A stretch of DNA of 64,000 nucleotides from contig JAXMCR010000004.1 of NCBI GenBank assembly GCA_046349255.1, positions 310,001-374,000 on the forward strand. The letters run 5' to 3'. Both the position numbers and the translations under genes were made by a program. How positions within the stretch are numbered: position 1 is the first letter of the stretch; every line of letters starts with the position of its first letter. This document shows positions 51,553 to 58,827 of this stretch, piece after piece. Below the pieces are notes generated by a model. That model saw only the letters and a list, made by a program, of their open reading frames with translations. It was not told the DNA's origin and ran no database searches. Source of the stretch: DAIODI01 sp046349255. Lineage in GTDB: Bacteria > Pseudomonadota > Alphaproteobacteria > Rhizobiales > Aestuariivirgaceae.

Positions 51553-52896
51553 GTGCCGTCGCAGCTCGACGCGTCCAAGCTTGCCGCGTTGATCGAAGCC
51601 GAAACGGCGACGTTCCGTCGACGGACGAAACGGTCGGCAGAGCTGCTGGCGCGCGCGCACGGCGTGATGCCGGACGGCGTACCGATGTCGTGGATGGCGA
51701 ATCTCTATGCGCATCCGCCGATGTTCGTCACCGGTGGCAAGGGCGCGTCGTTCGAAGACGTCGACGGCAACCGCTACATCGACTTCAACCTCGCCGACCT
51801 GAGCAACACGATCGGCTACGGCGAGAACGCGGTGAGCCGCGTCATCGCCGATCAGGGGCGGCGGGGGCTGCAGTTCCTCCTGCCTGGCGAAGATGCGATC
51901 GCCGTGTCGGAAGAGCTGACCCGCCGCACCGGCTTCCCCGTGTGGCAGTACACGCTCAGCGCCTCGCAGGCGAACACCGAGATCATCCGCATCGCACGCG
52001 CCTTCACCGGCCGCGCGAAGGTGGTCGTGTTCGAGGGCAAGTATCACGGCCACCTCGACACCACACTCGTCGACCACGGCAAGCCGGAAGGCCTCGGTAT
52101 CCTGCCGAAGGCGATCGCCGACACGGTGGTGCTCCCGTTCAACGACATCGATGCCCTGCGCGCGGAACTCGCAAAGGGCGACGTCGCGCTGGTCTTGACC
52201 GAGCCGATGCTGACCAACTGCACGCTCGTGCTCGCCGATCCCGGCTTCATCTCGGAAGCGCATCGAGTGTGCCAGGCGTCCGGCACGCTGTTCGCGCTCG
52301 ATGAAACGCACACGTGGCAATTCGCCTACGGAGGAGTGATCCGGGCGGAGAAGCTGAGCGCCGACGTTTATTGCCTGGGCAAGGGACTTGGCACGGGCGT
52401 GCCGCTCGCTGCGTACGGCCTGCGCGCCGACCTCGGCGACTACGTCGCGCGCCACCGCGACGACCCGGCCGTGGGTGGCCGCGGCGTGATGCTTGGCGGG
52501 ACACTGTTCGGCAATGCCCTCGGGCTCGCGGCGACACGCGCCGGGCTTGAGGAAATCCTCACCGAGGAAGGGTATGCGCGCACGGCCCGGCTCGGGACAC
52601 GCCTCGCCGACGGCATCGAGACGCTGATCGCGAAGCACGGATTGCCGTGGTCCGCGTTCCGCTACGGACCGCGCTCCGGTTTCTGCCTCACGCCGCGGCC
52701 GCCGCGGACGTATGAGGAGGCGCAGCCCTCTCTCGATCCGCAGTTCAGCGCCGCCCGCCGCGTGTTCATGGCCAACCGCGGCATCTGGGAAGCGATCTAC
52801 TCCGCGGCGCCCCAGGTGTCGTTCGCCCACACCGAGGCCGATATCGACCACTACCTGGCCGTAGCAGGCGAATTCCTCGCTGCGCTCCAACGCTGA
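51553..52896 (+). CDS. Class III PLP aminotransferase (HemL-like)
   Basis: A 447-residue fold-type I enzyme similar to glutamate-1-semialdehyde aminomutase: FEDVDGNRYIDFNLADLSN, VFEGKYHGHLDTTLV, ALDETHTWQFAYGG and the PLP lysine K277 in YCLGKGLGTGVPLAAYG. True HemL is about 430 residues and more conserved, so an amine or beta-amino acid aminotransferase is more likely. GTG 51553 follows GGGGAGATCC. Confidence 0.82.
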   Translation: MPSQLDASKLAALIEAETATFRRRTKRSAELLARAHGVMPDGVPMSWMANLYAHPPMFVTGGKGASFEDVDGNRYIDFNLADLSNTIGYGENAVSRVIADQGRRGLQFLLPGEDAIAVSEELTRRTGFPVWQYTLSASQANTEIIRIARAFTGRAKVVVFEGKYHGHLDTTLVDHGKPEGLGILPKAIADTVVLPFNDIDALRAELAKGDVALVLTEPMLTNCTLVLADPGFISEAHRVCQASGTLFALDETHTWQFAYGGVIRAEKLSADVYCLGKGLGTGVPLAAYGLRADLGDYVARHRDDPAVGGRGVMLGGTLFGNALGLAATRAGLEEILTEEGYARTARLGTRLADGIETLIAKHGLPWSAFRYGPRSGFCLTPRPPRTYEEAQPSLDPQFSAARRVFMANRGIWEAIYSAAPQVSFAHTEADIDHYLAVAGEFLAALQR

Positions 52897-52900
52897 CGCA

Positions 52901-53038
52901 CGCCGACCCAGCTACTCCGAGCCGACGTGGCTGTCGGACGTGACGGTCGGCGCGCTGCACGACCTCGGTTACCAGGTGACGGATCCTTCGCCGACGAGTT
53001 CGTACGCGGTGGTCGACAGCGGATTGCTGATCGTCTGA
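52901..53038 (+). pseudogene. C-terminal remnant of a leishmanolysin/serralysin-like exported protease
   Basis: A 46-codon open stretch translates to SYSEPTWLSDVTVGALHDLG then YQV and ends in TGA. PxWLSxVTxGALxDLGYxV is the usual end of the catalytic domain in leishmanolysin-like proteins of alphaproteobacteria. Nothing upstream in this frame encodes the zinc site. Short, so the assignment is tentative. Confidence 0.4.
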
Positions 53039-53157
53039 GGCCGCGTTCCCCGAGCGGAACAAGAAAGAATTTCGCGCGGCTGTTGCAAAATCAGACGCCG
53101 CGCCCTATATGAAAACCACTGAGCATTTTCTTGTTGCCGAAAAATTCAGCCAGCAAA

Positions 53158-53179
53158 TGTCCAGTTCTTCAACCGGACA
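53158..53179 (+). promoter_or_regulatory. 5' leader hairpin of the cold-shock gene
   Basis: TGTCC-A-GTT-CTTC-AAC-C-GGACA folds into an 8-bp stem with one internal mismatch and a CTTC loop, 54 nt upstream of the cold-shock start codon. Cold-shock mRNAs often have structured leaders that control translation with temperature; this hairpin is a candidate element. Confidence 0.4.
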
Positions 53180-53233
53180 ATATTGGCGCAAATACTTGCT
53201 CTCGTATTGTTCCTATCTCAAGGGAACTACCTG

Positions 53234-53443
53234 ATGACCACTGGTGTGGTGAAGTTTTTCAATTCGCAGAAGGGTTATGGTTTCATTCAGCCGACCGAAG
53301 GCGGGAATGACGTGTTCGTGCACGTTTCCGCTCTCGAGCGCTCCGGCATGAGCATGCTCTCGGAAGGCCAGAAGGTGACGTTCGACACCGTGCGCGATCC
53401 GCGCAACGGCAAGATGACGGCCGCCAACATCCAGGCCGCCTGA
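53234..53443 (+). CDS. Cold-shock protein, CspA family
   Basis: A 69-residue OB-fold RNA chaperone with both RNA-binding motifs, KGYGFI (RNP1) and DVFVHV (RNP2), and the common start TGVVKFFNSQKG. It melts RNA secondary structure in the cytoplasm. AAGGGA precedes ATG 53234. The leader from about 53040 has no gene and is AT-richer than its surroundings, as in regulated cold-shock genes. Confidence 0.95.
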   Translation: MTTGVVKFFNSQKGYGFIQPTEGGNDVFVHVSALERSGMSMLSEGQKVTFDTVRDPRNGKMTAANIQAA

Positions 53444-53454
53444 CACGTCTAGAG

Positions 53455-53488
53455 CCGGCGGCTGACTGGCGAAAGCCGAAGCCGCCGG
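53455..53488 (+). terminator. Strong hairpin downstream of the cold-shock gene
   Basis: CCGGCGGCT and AGCCGCCGG form a 9-bp GC-rich stem enclosing a second small stem GGC-GAAA-GCC with a GNRA-type tetraloop. It begins 12 nt after the stop codon. No U-tract follows, so it is either an imperfect terminator or an RNA-stabilising 3' structure. Confidence 0.5.
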
Positions 53489-53509
53489 ACCACACAAGAT
53501 GAAAGGCCG

Positions 53510-53746
53510 ATGATGACCAGCGATCCAGAAGCGACGGTCGGCCCCAAAGCGAAGCGGATGCCGAACAACAAGGCCGATGGCGATCAGGCGATGCGCGAAT
53601 ATCGCCAGGCCCATGCCGCCGCCCGCGAGAAGACTGAAAAACTCCGAGCCCTCCGCCTCGCGCACGAGGCCGAACAGGCCCAGCGCGCCGCCGAGAAGGC
53701 TGCCGCCGCTCCCAAGCGCAAGCGAAAGACCACCCGTGCAACGTAA
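53510..53746 (+). CDS. Small charged hypothetical protein
   Basis: A 78-residue Ala/Lys/Arg/Glu-rich protein. The middle (REYRQAHAAAREKTEKLRAL then RLAHEAEQAQRAAEKAA) would form one long, possibly coiled-coil helix, and the tail is basic (PKRKRKTTRAT). No family recognised. GAAAGG lies upstream of ATG 53510. It overlaps the next small gene by 11 nt. Confidence 0.6.
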   Translation: MMTSDPEATVGPKAKRMPNNKADGDQAMREYRQAHAAAREKTEKLRALRLAHEAEQAQRAAEKAAAAPKRKRKTTRAT

Positions 53747-53915
53747 ATCCAGCGATCGCGTCCGTGCCGATGCGGCATTCGACCGGATCTGGCGCCCTGT
53801 CGATCAGCAACCGGCTGCCAGTGAGGCTCCGGCGCCCGAAACCCGTCTCGAGAAGACGAGCCGGCTGAAGGCGACGCGGCTCGAAGCGGAACGCAAGGCC
53901 AACAAGGAAGACTGA
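53736..53915 (+). CDS. Small hypothetical protein overlapping its neighbour
   Basis: A 59-residue frame starting at GTG 53736 inside the end of the preceding gene. The sequence is charged (VRADAAFDRIW, then RLEKTSRLKATRLEAERKAN). No family recognised. The overlap and similar composition suggest translational coupling with the preceding protein; a longer reading from further upstream in this frame is possible but would cover that gene. Confidence 0.45.
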   Translation: MQRKSSDRVRADAAFDRIWRPVDQQPAASEAPAPETRLEKTSRLKATRLEAERKANKED

Positions 53916-53924
53916 TCGCTTCGC

Positions 53925-54953
53925 TCAGGCGAGCGGCGAAGCTTCTCCCTTTGGCGCCCCGCCGCTGCCCGTCCCCAAAACCTTGCGCAGCGATCCGAAG
54001 TGCCGCCGATACTGCATCGGCGACAGCCCCACCTTGCGCCGGAACAGGCGCGAGAAGAAGCTCGTGTCTTCGTAGCCGATCTCGTTCGCGATGGCCTCGA
54101 CCGGCGTGTCGGTCGTCTCGAGGAGCTGCTTGGCTTCCTCGATCCGCACCGCGTGCAGGTAATCGATCGGCGTGAGGCCGGTCGCTTTCTTGAATCGGCG
54201 GATGAACGTGCGCTCGCTCAGGCCTGAGAGCGCCAGCATGCCGGCCACAGCTCCCTGGGTGCGATACTCGGCGCCCACCCACTCCTGACAGCGGTTGATC
54301 ACCGGGTCATCGCTCTGCCGCAGGCTCATCAGCGCGGCGAACGGCTGCTGGCCGAGATCGTGCCACTGCAGCATGTAGACGCGCGCCACCTCGATCGCTT
54401 CCTTGAGGCCCACGAACCGGGCGATGAGGTAGAGCGCAAGGTCCTGCCAGCTCGTACCGCCGCCGGCCATCACGATGCGCTGCGCGGTGCCGGTCATCAC
54501 CAGCGACTGGTCCTGCCGCACCGAGACGCCGGGGTAGTTGTTCGTCAGCGTCTTCACGTAACCCCAGTGGATCGTCGCGTCGCATCCGTCGAGCAGGCCC
54601 GCCTCGCCGAGCAGCACCGCGCCGGAGCAGGCGCTCGCCATCATCGCCCCGCCTGCATGAACGGCCTTCAGCCAGCGCGCCTCCGGGTCGTACTGGCCGG
54701 CGACGCTGTCGCCCGGGTTCACGAAGAAATCGGGGATGCAGACGATGTCCGGCGTAGGGCAGGTCTCGAAGTCGTGGTCGGGCCGGATCTGAATGCCATT
54801 CGCGGCCTGGAACGGCTCGATACTGCGCGCCACCACGTAGGGCTTCATGCGCTGTTCGCCCGGGATGCCGCGCGTGATGAACGAGAAGTCCCGCCCCGAC
54901 GAGGAGAACAGGTCGAACATCCCGAAAAGTGCGGAGGCCGTCACTTCCGGCAC
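53925..54953 (-). CDS. GlxA-type regulator (DJ-1/PfpI domain plus AraC HTH)
   Basis: Residues about 1-185 form a DJ-1/PfpI-like domain (ASACSGAVLLGEAGLLDGCDAT, HWGYVKTL), and the C-terminus is an AraC double HTH (LSERTFIRRFKKATGLTPIDYL, IANEIGYEDTSFFSRLFRRKVGLSPMQYR). The GTG at 54953 begins at VPEVTAS, but the in-frame sequence just upstream (NVAILA) fits the usual family N-terminus. The true start may therefore be up to about 25 nt upstream, at a non-ATG codon such as CTG. Divergent from the BBE oxidase gene. Confidence 0.85.
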   Translation of the reverse strand: MPEVTASALFGMFDLFSSSGRDFSFITRGIPGEQRMKPYVVARSIEPFQAANGIQIRPDHDFETCPTPDIVCIPDFFVNPGDSVAGQYDPEARWLKAVHAGGAMMASACSGAVLLGEAGLLDGCDATIHWGYVKTLTNNYPGVSVRQDQSLVMTGTAQRIVMAGGGTSWQDLALYLIARFVGLKEAIEVARVYMLQWHDLGQQPFAALMSLRQSDDPVINRCQEWVGAEYRTQGAVAGMLALSGLSERTFIRRFKKATGLTPIDYLHAVRIEEAKQLLETTDTPVEAIANEIGYEDTSFFSRLFRRKVGLSPMQYRRHFGSLRKVLGTGSGGAPKGEASPLA

Positions 54954-55086
54954 CGCAAGTATTGCAACGTTCAGCGGGGGGCTAATTGCTGTCTCCGTCG
55001 TGGCAGAAATGACCGGTTGCAGGCACTTTCGACTTTAGTGGCTTCCGTAATCGTGGGCTAGCGTAAGGTCAACGAGGAGGAACCAC

Positions 55087-56499
55087 ATGCTCGACGACCC
55101 CCGCCTGGCCCCCACTGCCGATGACATCTCCGCGCTTCGTGCGGTCTTCCGCGGCGAACTGCTGGAGCGCGACTCCGCCGCGTTCGATGAAGTGCGAATC
55201 GTCTGGAACGGCATGATCGATCGCCGCCCGACGCTCATCGCCCGCTGCCGGAACGCGGGCGATGTCGCCGAAGCGGTGCGTTTTGCGCGGGCGCACGGGC
55301 TCGCGATTGCCATCCGCTGCGGCGGACACAACGTGGCGGGCTACGCCGTGTGCGACGGCGGGCTGATGATCGACCTGTCGCTGATGAACGCGGTGCGGAT
55401 CGCGCCGTCGCTCGACCGCGCCTTCGTCGAAGGCGGTGCGACGTGGGGCGACGTCGACGCGGCGACGACGCCGTTCGGGCGCGCAACGCCGGGCGGGTTG
55501 ATCTCGCTCACGGGCGTCGGGGGTCTCACTCTGTCAGGCGGCATCGGCTGGCTACGCGGCAGGCATGGCCTCTCCGCCGACAATCTCGTTGGCGCCGACG
55601 TGGTGCTCGCCGACGGCACGCTCGTGCATGCGAGTGCGAACGAGAACCCGGACCTCCTGTGGGCGCTGCGCGGCGGCGGCGGCAACTTCGGGGTCGTCAC
55701 GAACTTCGAATTCGCACTCCACCCGATCGAACCCGAACTGATGTTCTGCGGCCCGGCATACCCCGAAGAGCGCGCCAACGAGATCCTGCCGCTGTGGCGC
55801 GATTTCATGGCGACGGCGCCCGAGGCCTTGAGCGGGCTCGCCGAGTTCTCGACCGTGCCCGACGACCCGGCGTATCCCGAGGAGGCGCGTGGCCGCCGCG
55901 TCGTGGCGCTCGCCCACGTTGTCGATGGTCCGGCGGAGGAGGGCGAGCGGGTCACGATGCCGCTGCGCCAGTTCGGCGAGCCGCTCCTCGATTTCAGCGC
56001 GCGGCTGCCCTACCGCCAGATCCAGGCGCTTTACGACGCTCTGTTCCCGAAGGGCCGCGACCGCTGCTACTGGAAATCGACCTACCTCAAGGCGCTCGAC
56101 GACGGGATCATCCGGGAGATCACTGCCGGCCTCTCGAGGCGGCCTTCCGAGATGACGTTCGCCTCGATCTGGAAGTTCGGCGGCGCCGTGCAGCGGGTGA
56201 AGCCCGACGCCACCGCGTTCGGCGACCGCTCGATGCCGTACATGCTGAGTCTCGATGCGATCTGGTCGACGGCTGCCGACGACGAGAAGAACATCGGCTG
56301 GGTGCGCGGCCTTTGGGATGCGATGCAGGTCCACTCGACCGGCCGGCTGTACCTGAACTTCCCCGGCCACGGGGAGGATGACGGGCATCTGGTGGAACGT
56401 GCGCTTGGTCGAGAGGTCTACAAGCGGCTGCAGGCAGTGAAGCGACGGTACGATCCCGACAACGTCTTCCGTCTGAACCAGAATGTTCTCCCCGCCTGA
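55087..56499 (+). CDS. Berberine-bridge-enzyme-like FAD oxidase
   Basis: A 470-residue flavoprotein of the VAO/PCMH fold. The FAD domain has RCGGHNVAGYAVCDGG (His of GGHN is the usual 8-alpha attachment site), GGLTLSGGIGWLRGRHG and RGGGGNFGVVTNFEF. The BBE domain at the C-terminus ends RYDPDNVFRLNQNV. It oxidises alcohols, sugars or alkaloid-type substrates; which one is not shown. Divergent from the GlxA-type regulator, which may control it, and 12 nt before a methyltransferase. Confidence 0.88.
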   Translation: MLDDPRLAPTADDISALRAVFRGELLERDSAAFDEVRIVWNGMIDRRPTLIARCRNAGDVAEAVRFARAHGLAIAIRCGGHNVAGYAVCDGGLMIDLSLMNAVRIAPSLDRAFVEGGATWGDVDAATTPFGRATPGGLISLTGVGGLTLSGGIGWLRGRHGLSADNLVGADVVLADGTLVHASANENPDLLWALRGGGGNFGVVTNFEFALHPIEPELMFCGPAYPEERANEILPLWRDFMATAPEALSGLAEFSTVPDDPAYPEEARGRRVVALAHVVDGPAEEGERVTMPLRQFGEPLLDFSARLPYRQIQALYDALFPKGRDRCYWKSTYLKALDDGIIREITAGLSRRPSEMTFASIWKFGGAVQRVKPDATAFGDRSMPYMLSLDAIWSTAADDEKNIGWVRGLWDAMQVHSTGRLYLNFPGHGEDDGHLVERALGREVYKRLQAVKRRYDPDNVFRLNQNVLPA

Positions 56500-56511
56500 A
56501 CGACGCGTTCG

Positions 56512-57294
56512 ATGAGCCGCAAGCTGCAGTGCGAGAAGCCGTTCACCGACGCGCTTCAGTTCATGTGGGGCGAGGGGTTTCTCTCGCCCGGCGGGCCGGA
56601 GGAGGTCACCCGCATGCTCGACGGCGTCGACATCCGGGGCCGGGAGGTCCTCGACATCGGCTCGGGTCTCGGCGGGGTGGACCTGCTGCTCGCGGGCGTT
56701 CACGGTGCGGGCCGGGTGATCGGGATCGACGTCGAGGAGCCGCTCGTCGCCGCGGCGCGCGCGCTCGTCGAGGCAAACCCCGTCACGGACCGCATCGAGT
56801 TCCGGTTGGTCGAACCCGGGCCCCTGCCGTTCGCGGACCAGACGTTCGACGTCGTGTTCTCCAAGGACGCGATGGTCCACATTCCGGACAAGGCCACGCT
56901 CTACCGCGAGGTGCTACGGGTGCTGCGCCCCGGCGGCTGGTTCATCGCCGCCGACTGGCTGTGGGCGCCGGGGGCCGGCGAAAGCGCCGTCGTGCGCAAG
57001 TGGCTGGCCAACGGACCGCTGACCTTCGTGTTCACGACCGTTGCCGAGGCGCAGGCGGCGCTCGTGGCGGCCGGTTTTGGCGACGTCGCCGTGCGCGACG
57101 AGCGAAGGCGGCTGCAGGAGTCCAATCGCGTGGAAATCCGCACCCTGGAGGGGCCGGCCCGGGAGCGGCTGGCCGAGATCGTGGGACCGGAGCGCGCCGA
57201 CGTCCGGCTCGCCATGGCCCACCTGCGGCAGGGCGCACTCGACGAGGGGCAATTGATCCCCTCGCACTTCCGGGGACGGAAGCCGTACGCGTGA
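56512..57294 (+). CDS. SAM-dependent methyltransferase (class I)
   Basis: A 260-residue Rossmann methyltransferase of the phosphoethanolamine-N-methyltransferase/UbiE-like group. Motif I is VLDIGSGLGGVDLLLA, followed by IGIDVEEPLV, FDVVFSKDAMVHIPDK and LRPGGWFIAADWLW. The first residues (QFMWGEGFLSPGGPEE) are typical of PmtA-like phosphobase methyltransferases. Same strand as the BBE oxidase, 12 nt apart, so probably co-transcribed. Confidence 0.85.
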   Translation: MSRKLQCEKPFTDALQFMWGEGFLSPGGPEEVTRMLDGVDIRGREVLDIGSGLGGVDLLLAGVHGAGRVIGIDVEEPLVAAARALVEANPVTDRIEFRLVEPGPLPFADQTFDVVFSKDAMVHIPDKATLYREVLRVLRPGGWFIAADWLWAPGAGESAVVRKWLANGPLTFVFTTVAEAQAALVAAGFGDVAVRDERRRLQESNRVEIRTLEGPARERLAEIVGPERADVRLAMAHLRQGALDEGQLIPSHFRGRKPYA

Positions 57295-57452
57295 TGTCCC
57301 CCGCCTGAACCGGCGAAGGGAATTTTGCCGGGTGATCCATTTTCCGTGATCCGGGAGCGTGGTCCCGCAGTACCCGATACGCGCCATGGCACGATCGTGC
57401 TAAGGTCGCCAACGTCTCAAGATAACAAGAACGCCAAAGGGAGGAGCTGCGC

Positions 57453-58316
57453 TTGATACCGGGCCAATTTGCCTATCACCGGCCGAAAACGCTTGCCGAA
57501 GCCGCGAAAATCCTCGCCTCCGACGACGGCGCCCGCGCCATCGCCGGCGGCCACAGCCTGCTCCCCATGATGAAGCTGCGGGTCGCCGCGCCCTCGGCGC
57601 TCGTCGATCTGCAGGGGATTGAGGCGCTGAAGGGAATCTCGAAGGCTGAGAAGACCCTGGTGATCGGCGCGATGACGACCCAGCACGAACTTCTCTCGTC
57701 GGCGCTCGTGAAGAAGCACGCGCCGATCCTGATCGAAACCGCCCAGGTGATCGCCGACCCGCAGGTGCGCTACGTCGGCACCGTCGGCGGCAACGTCGCC
57801 AACGGCGATCCGGGCAACGACATGCCGGCGGTGATGCTGGCGCTCGACGCCACCTACGTGCTGGGCGGCAGGGGCAAGGCCCGCCGCGTCAAGGCGCGCG
57901 CCTTCTACACGGGCACCTACGAGACAGCGCTGAAGGAGGGCGAACTCCTGACCGCGATCGAGATCCCGATCGCTGGCAAGCACGGGTTCGCCTACGAGAA
58001 ACTGAAGCGGAAGGTGGGCGACTACGCCACCGCCGCCGCTGCCGTGCTGGTGACGCTCAAGGCGGGCAAGGTGGCGAGCGCCGAAGTCACGCTCACCAAC
58101 CTCGGGCCGACGCCGCTGCGCGCCGAAGCCGCTGCGCAAGCGCTGGTCGGCAAGGCGTCCGGAGACGAGGCGGCGATCGCCGCTGCCGTGTCGGCGGCGC
58201 GCCAGATCATGGATCCGGCCAATGACACGCGCGGCACGCCCGAGTATCGCAGGAGCGTCGGCGGCGTGATGGTCGACCGCGCCATCCGCCGGGCGCTCGC
58301 CGTGGCGCAGGGCTGA
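57453..58316 (+). CDS. coxM: Carbon monoxide dehydrogenase FAD subunit CoxM
   Basis: A 287-residue medium subunit of the molybdenum hydroxylase. FAD motifs are AGGHSLLPMMKLR and TVGGNVANGDPGNDMPA; the C-terminal domain is CO_deh_flav_C. It takes electrons from the 2Fe-2S clusters of CoxS and passes them toward quinone at the membrane. TTG 57453 is preceded by GGGAGGAG. The order M-S-L-D-E-F equals that of Oligotropha carboxidovorans. Confidence 0.92.
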   Translation: MIPGQFAYHRPKTLAEAAKILASDDGARAIAGGHSLLPMMKLRVAAPSALVDLQGIEALKGISKAEKTLVIGAMTTQHELLSSALVKKHAPILIETAQVIADPQVRYVGTVGGNVANGDPGNDMPAVMLALDATYVLGGRGKARRVKARAFYTGTYETALKEGELLTAIEIPIAGKHGFAYEKLKRKVGDYATAAAAVLVTLKAGKVASAEVTLTNLGPTPLRAEAAAQALVGKASGDEAAIAAAVSAARQIMDPANDTRGTPEYRRSVGGVMVDRAIRRALAVAQG

Positions 58317-58326
58317 GGGGGAAGCA

Positions 58327-58827
58327 ATGGACAAGATTCACGTCAAGCTGACGGTCAACGGCGCACCGATGGAAGCGCTGTGCGAGCCGCGAACACTGCT
58401 CGTTCACTTCCTGCGCGAGAACCTGGGCCTCACCGGCGCGCACATCGGCTGCGAGACGTCGCACTGCGGCGCCTGCACCGTGGACCTGAACGGCAAGTCG
58501 GTGAAGTCCTGCACGCTGCTCGCCGCGCAGGCGAACGGTGCGAGCGTCACCACGATCGAAGGCATGGCGAACCCGGACGGCACGCTCAGCGCGCTGCAGG
58601 AAGGGTTCCGCCAGATGCACGGCCTCCAGTGCGGCTACTGCACGCCGGGGATGATCCTCAGGGCGCATCGCCTGCTCAAGGAGAACCCCAGGCCCACGGA
58701 CGCCGAAGTCCGCATGGGCATCGCCGGCAACCTTTGCCGGTGCACGGGCTACCAGAACATCGTGAAGGCCATCCAGTACGCGGCGGCGAAGCTGCGCGGC
58801 GAGGAATTCCGGGAGGCAGCAGAATGA
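58327..58827 (+). CDS. coxS: Carbon monoxide dehydrogenase iron-sulfur subunit CoxS
   Basis: A 166-residue small subunit with two [2Fe-2S] clusters: plant-ferredoxin-like CETSHCGACTVDLNGKSVKSC minus its outer ends, and the C-terminal QCGYCTPGM with LCRCTGYQ. It relays electrons from the Mo-Cu site of CoxL to the FAD of CoxM. It is 10 nt after coxM and overlaps coxL by 4 nt. Confidence 0.95.
   Translation: MDKIHVKLTVNGAPMEALCEPRTLLVHFLRENLGLTGAHIGCETSHCGACTVDLNGKSVKSCTLLAAQANGASVTTIEGMANPDGTLSALQEGFRQMHGLQCGYCTPGMILRAHRLLKENPRPTDAEVRMGIAGNLCRCTGYQNIVKAIQYAAAKLRGEEFREAAE

Noticed and set aside
51553..52896. HemL (glutamate-1-semialdehyde aminomutase)
   Set aside because: The overall pattern is HemL-like, but ALDETHTWQF and the C-terminal region deviate, and alphaproteobacteria normally make ALA by the HemA (glycine) route.
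57330..57360. Repeat of GTGATCC around an AT-rich spacer before coxM
   Set aside because: It is a short direct repeat without symmetry; no promoter or regulator site can be argued from it.
58380..58823. Upstream extension of coxL
   Set aside because: It lies in another frame over coxS, whose 2Fe-2S motifs are intact; ATG 58824 overlaps the coxS stop in the usual cox arrangement.
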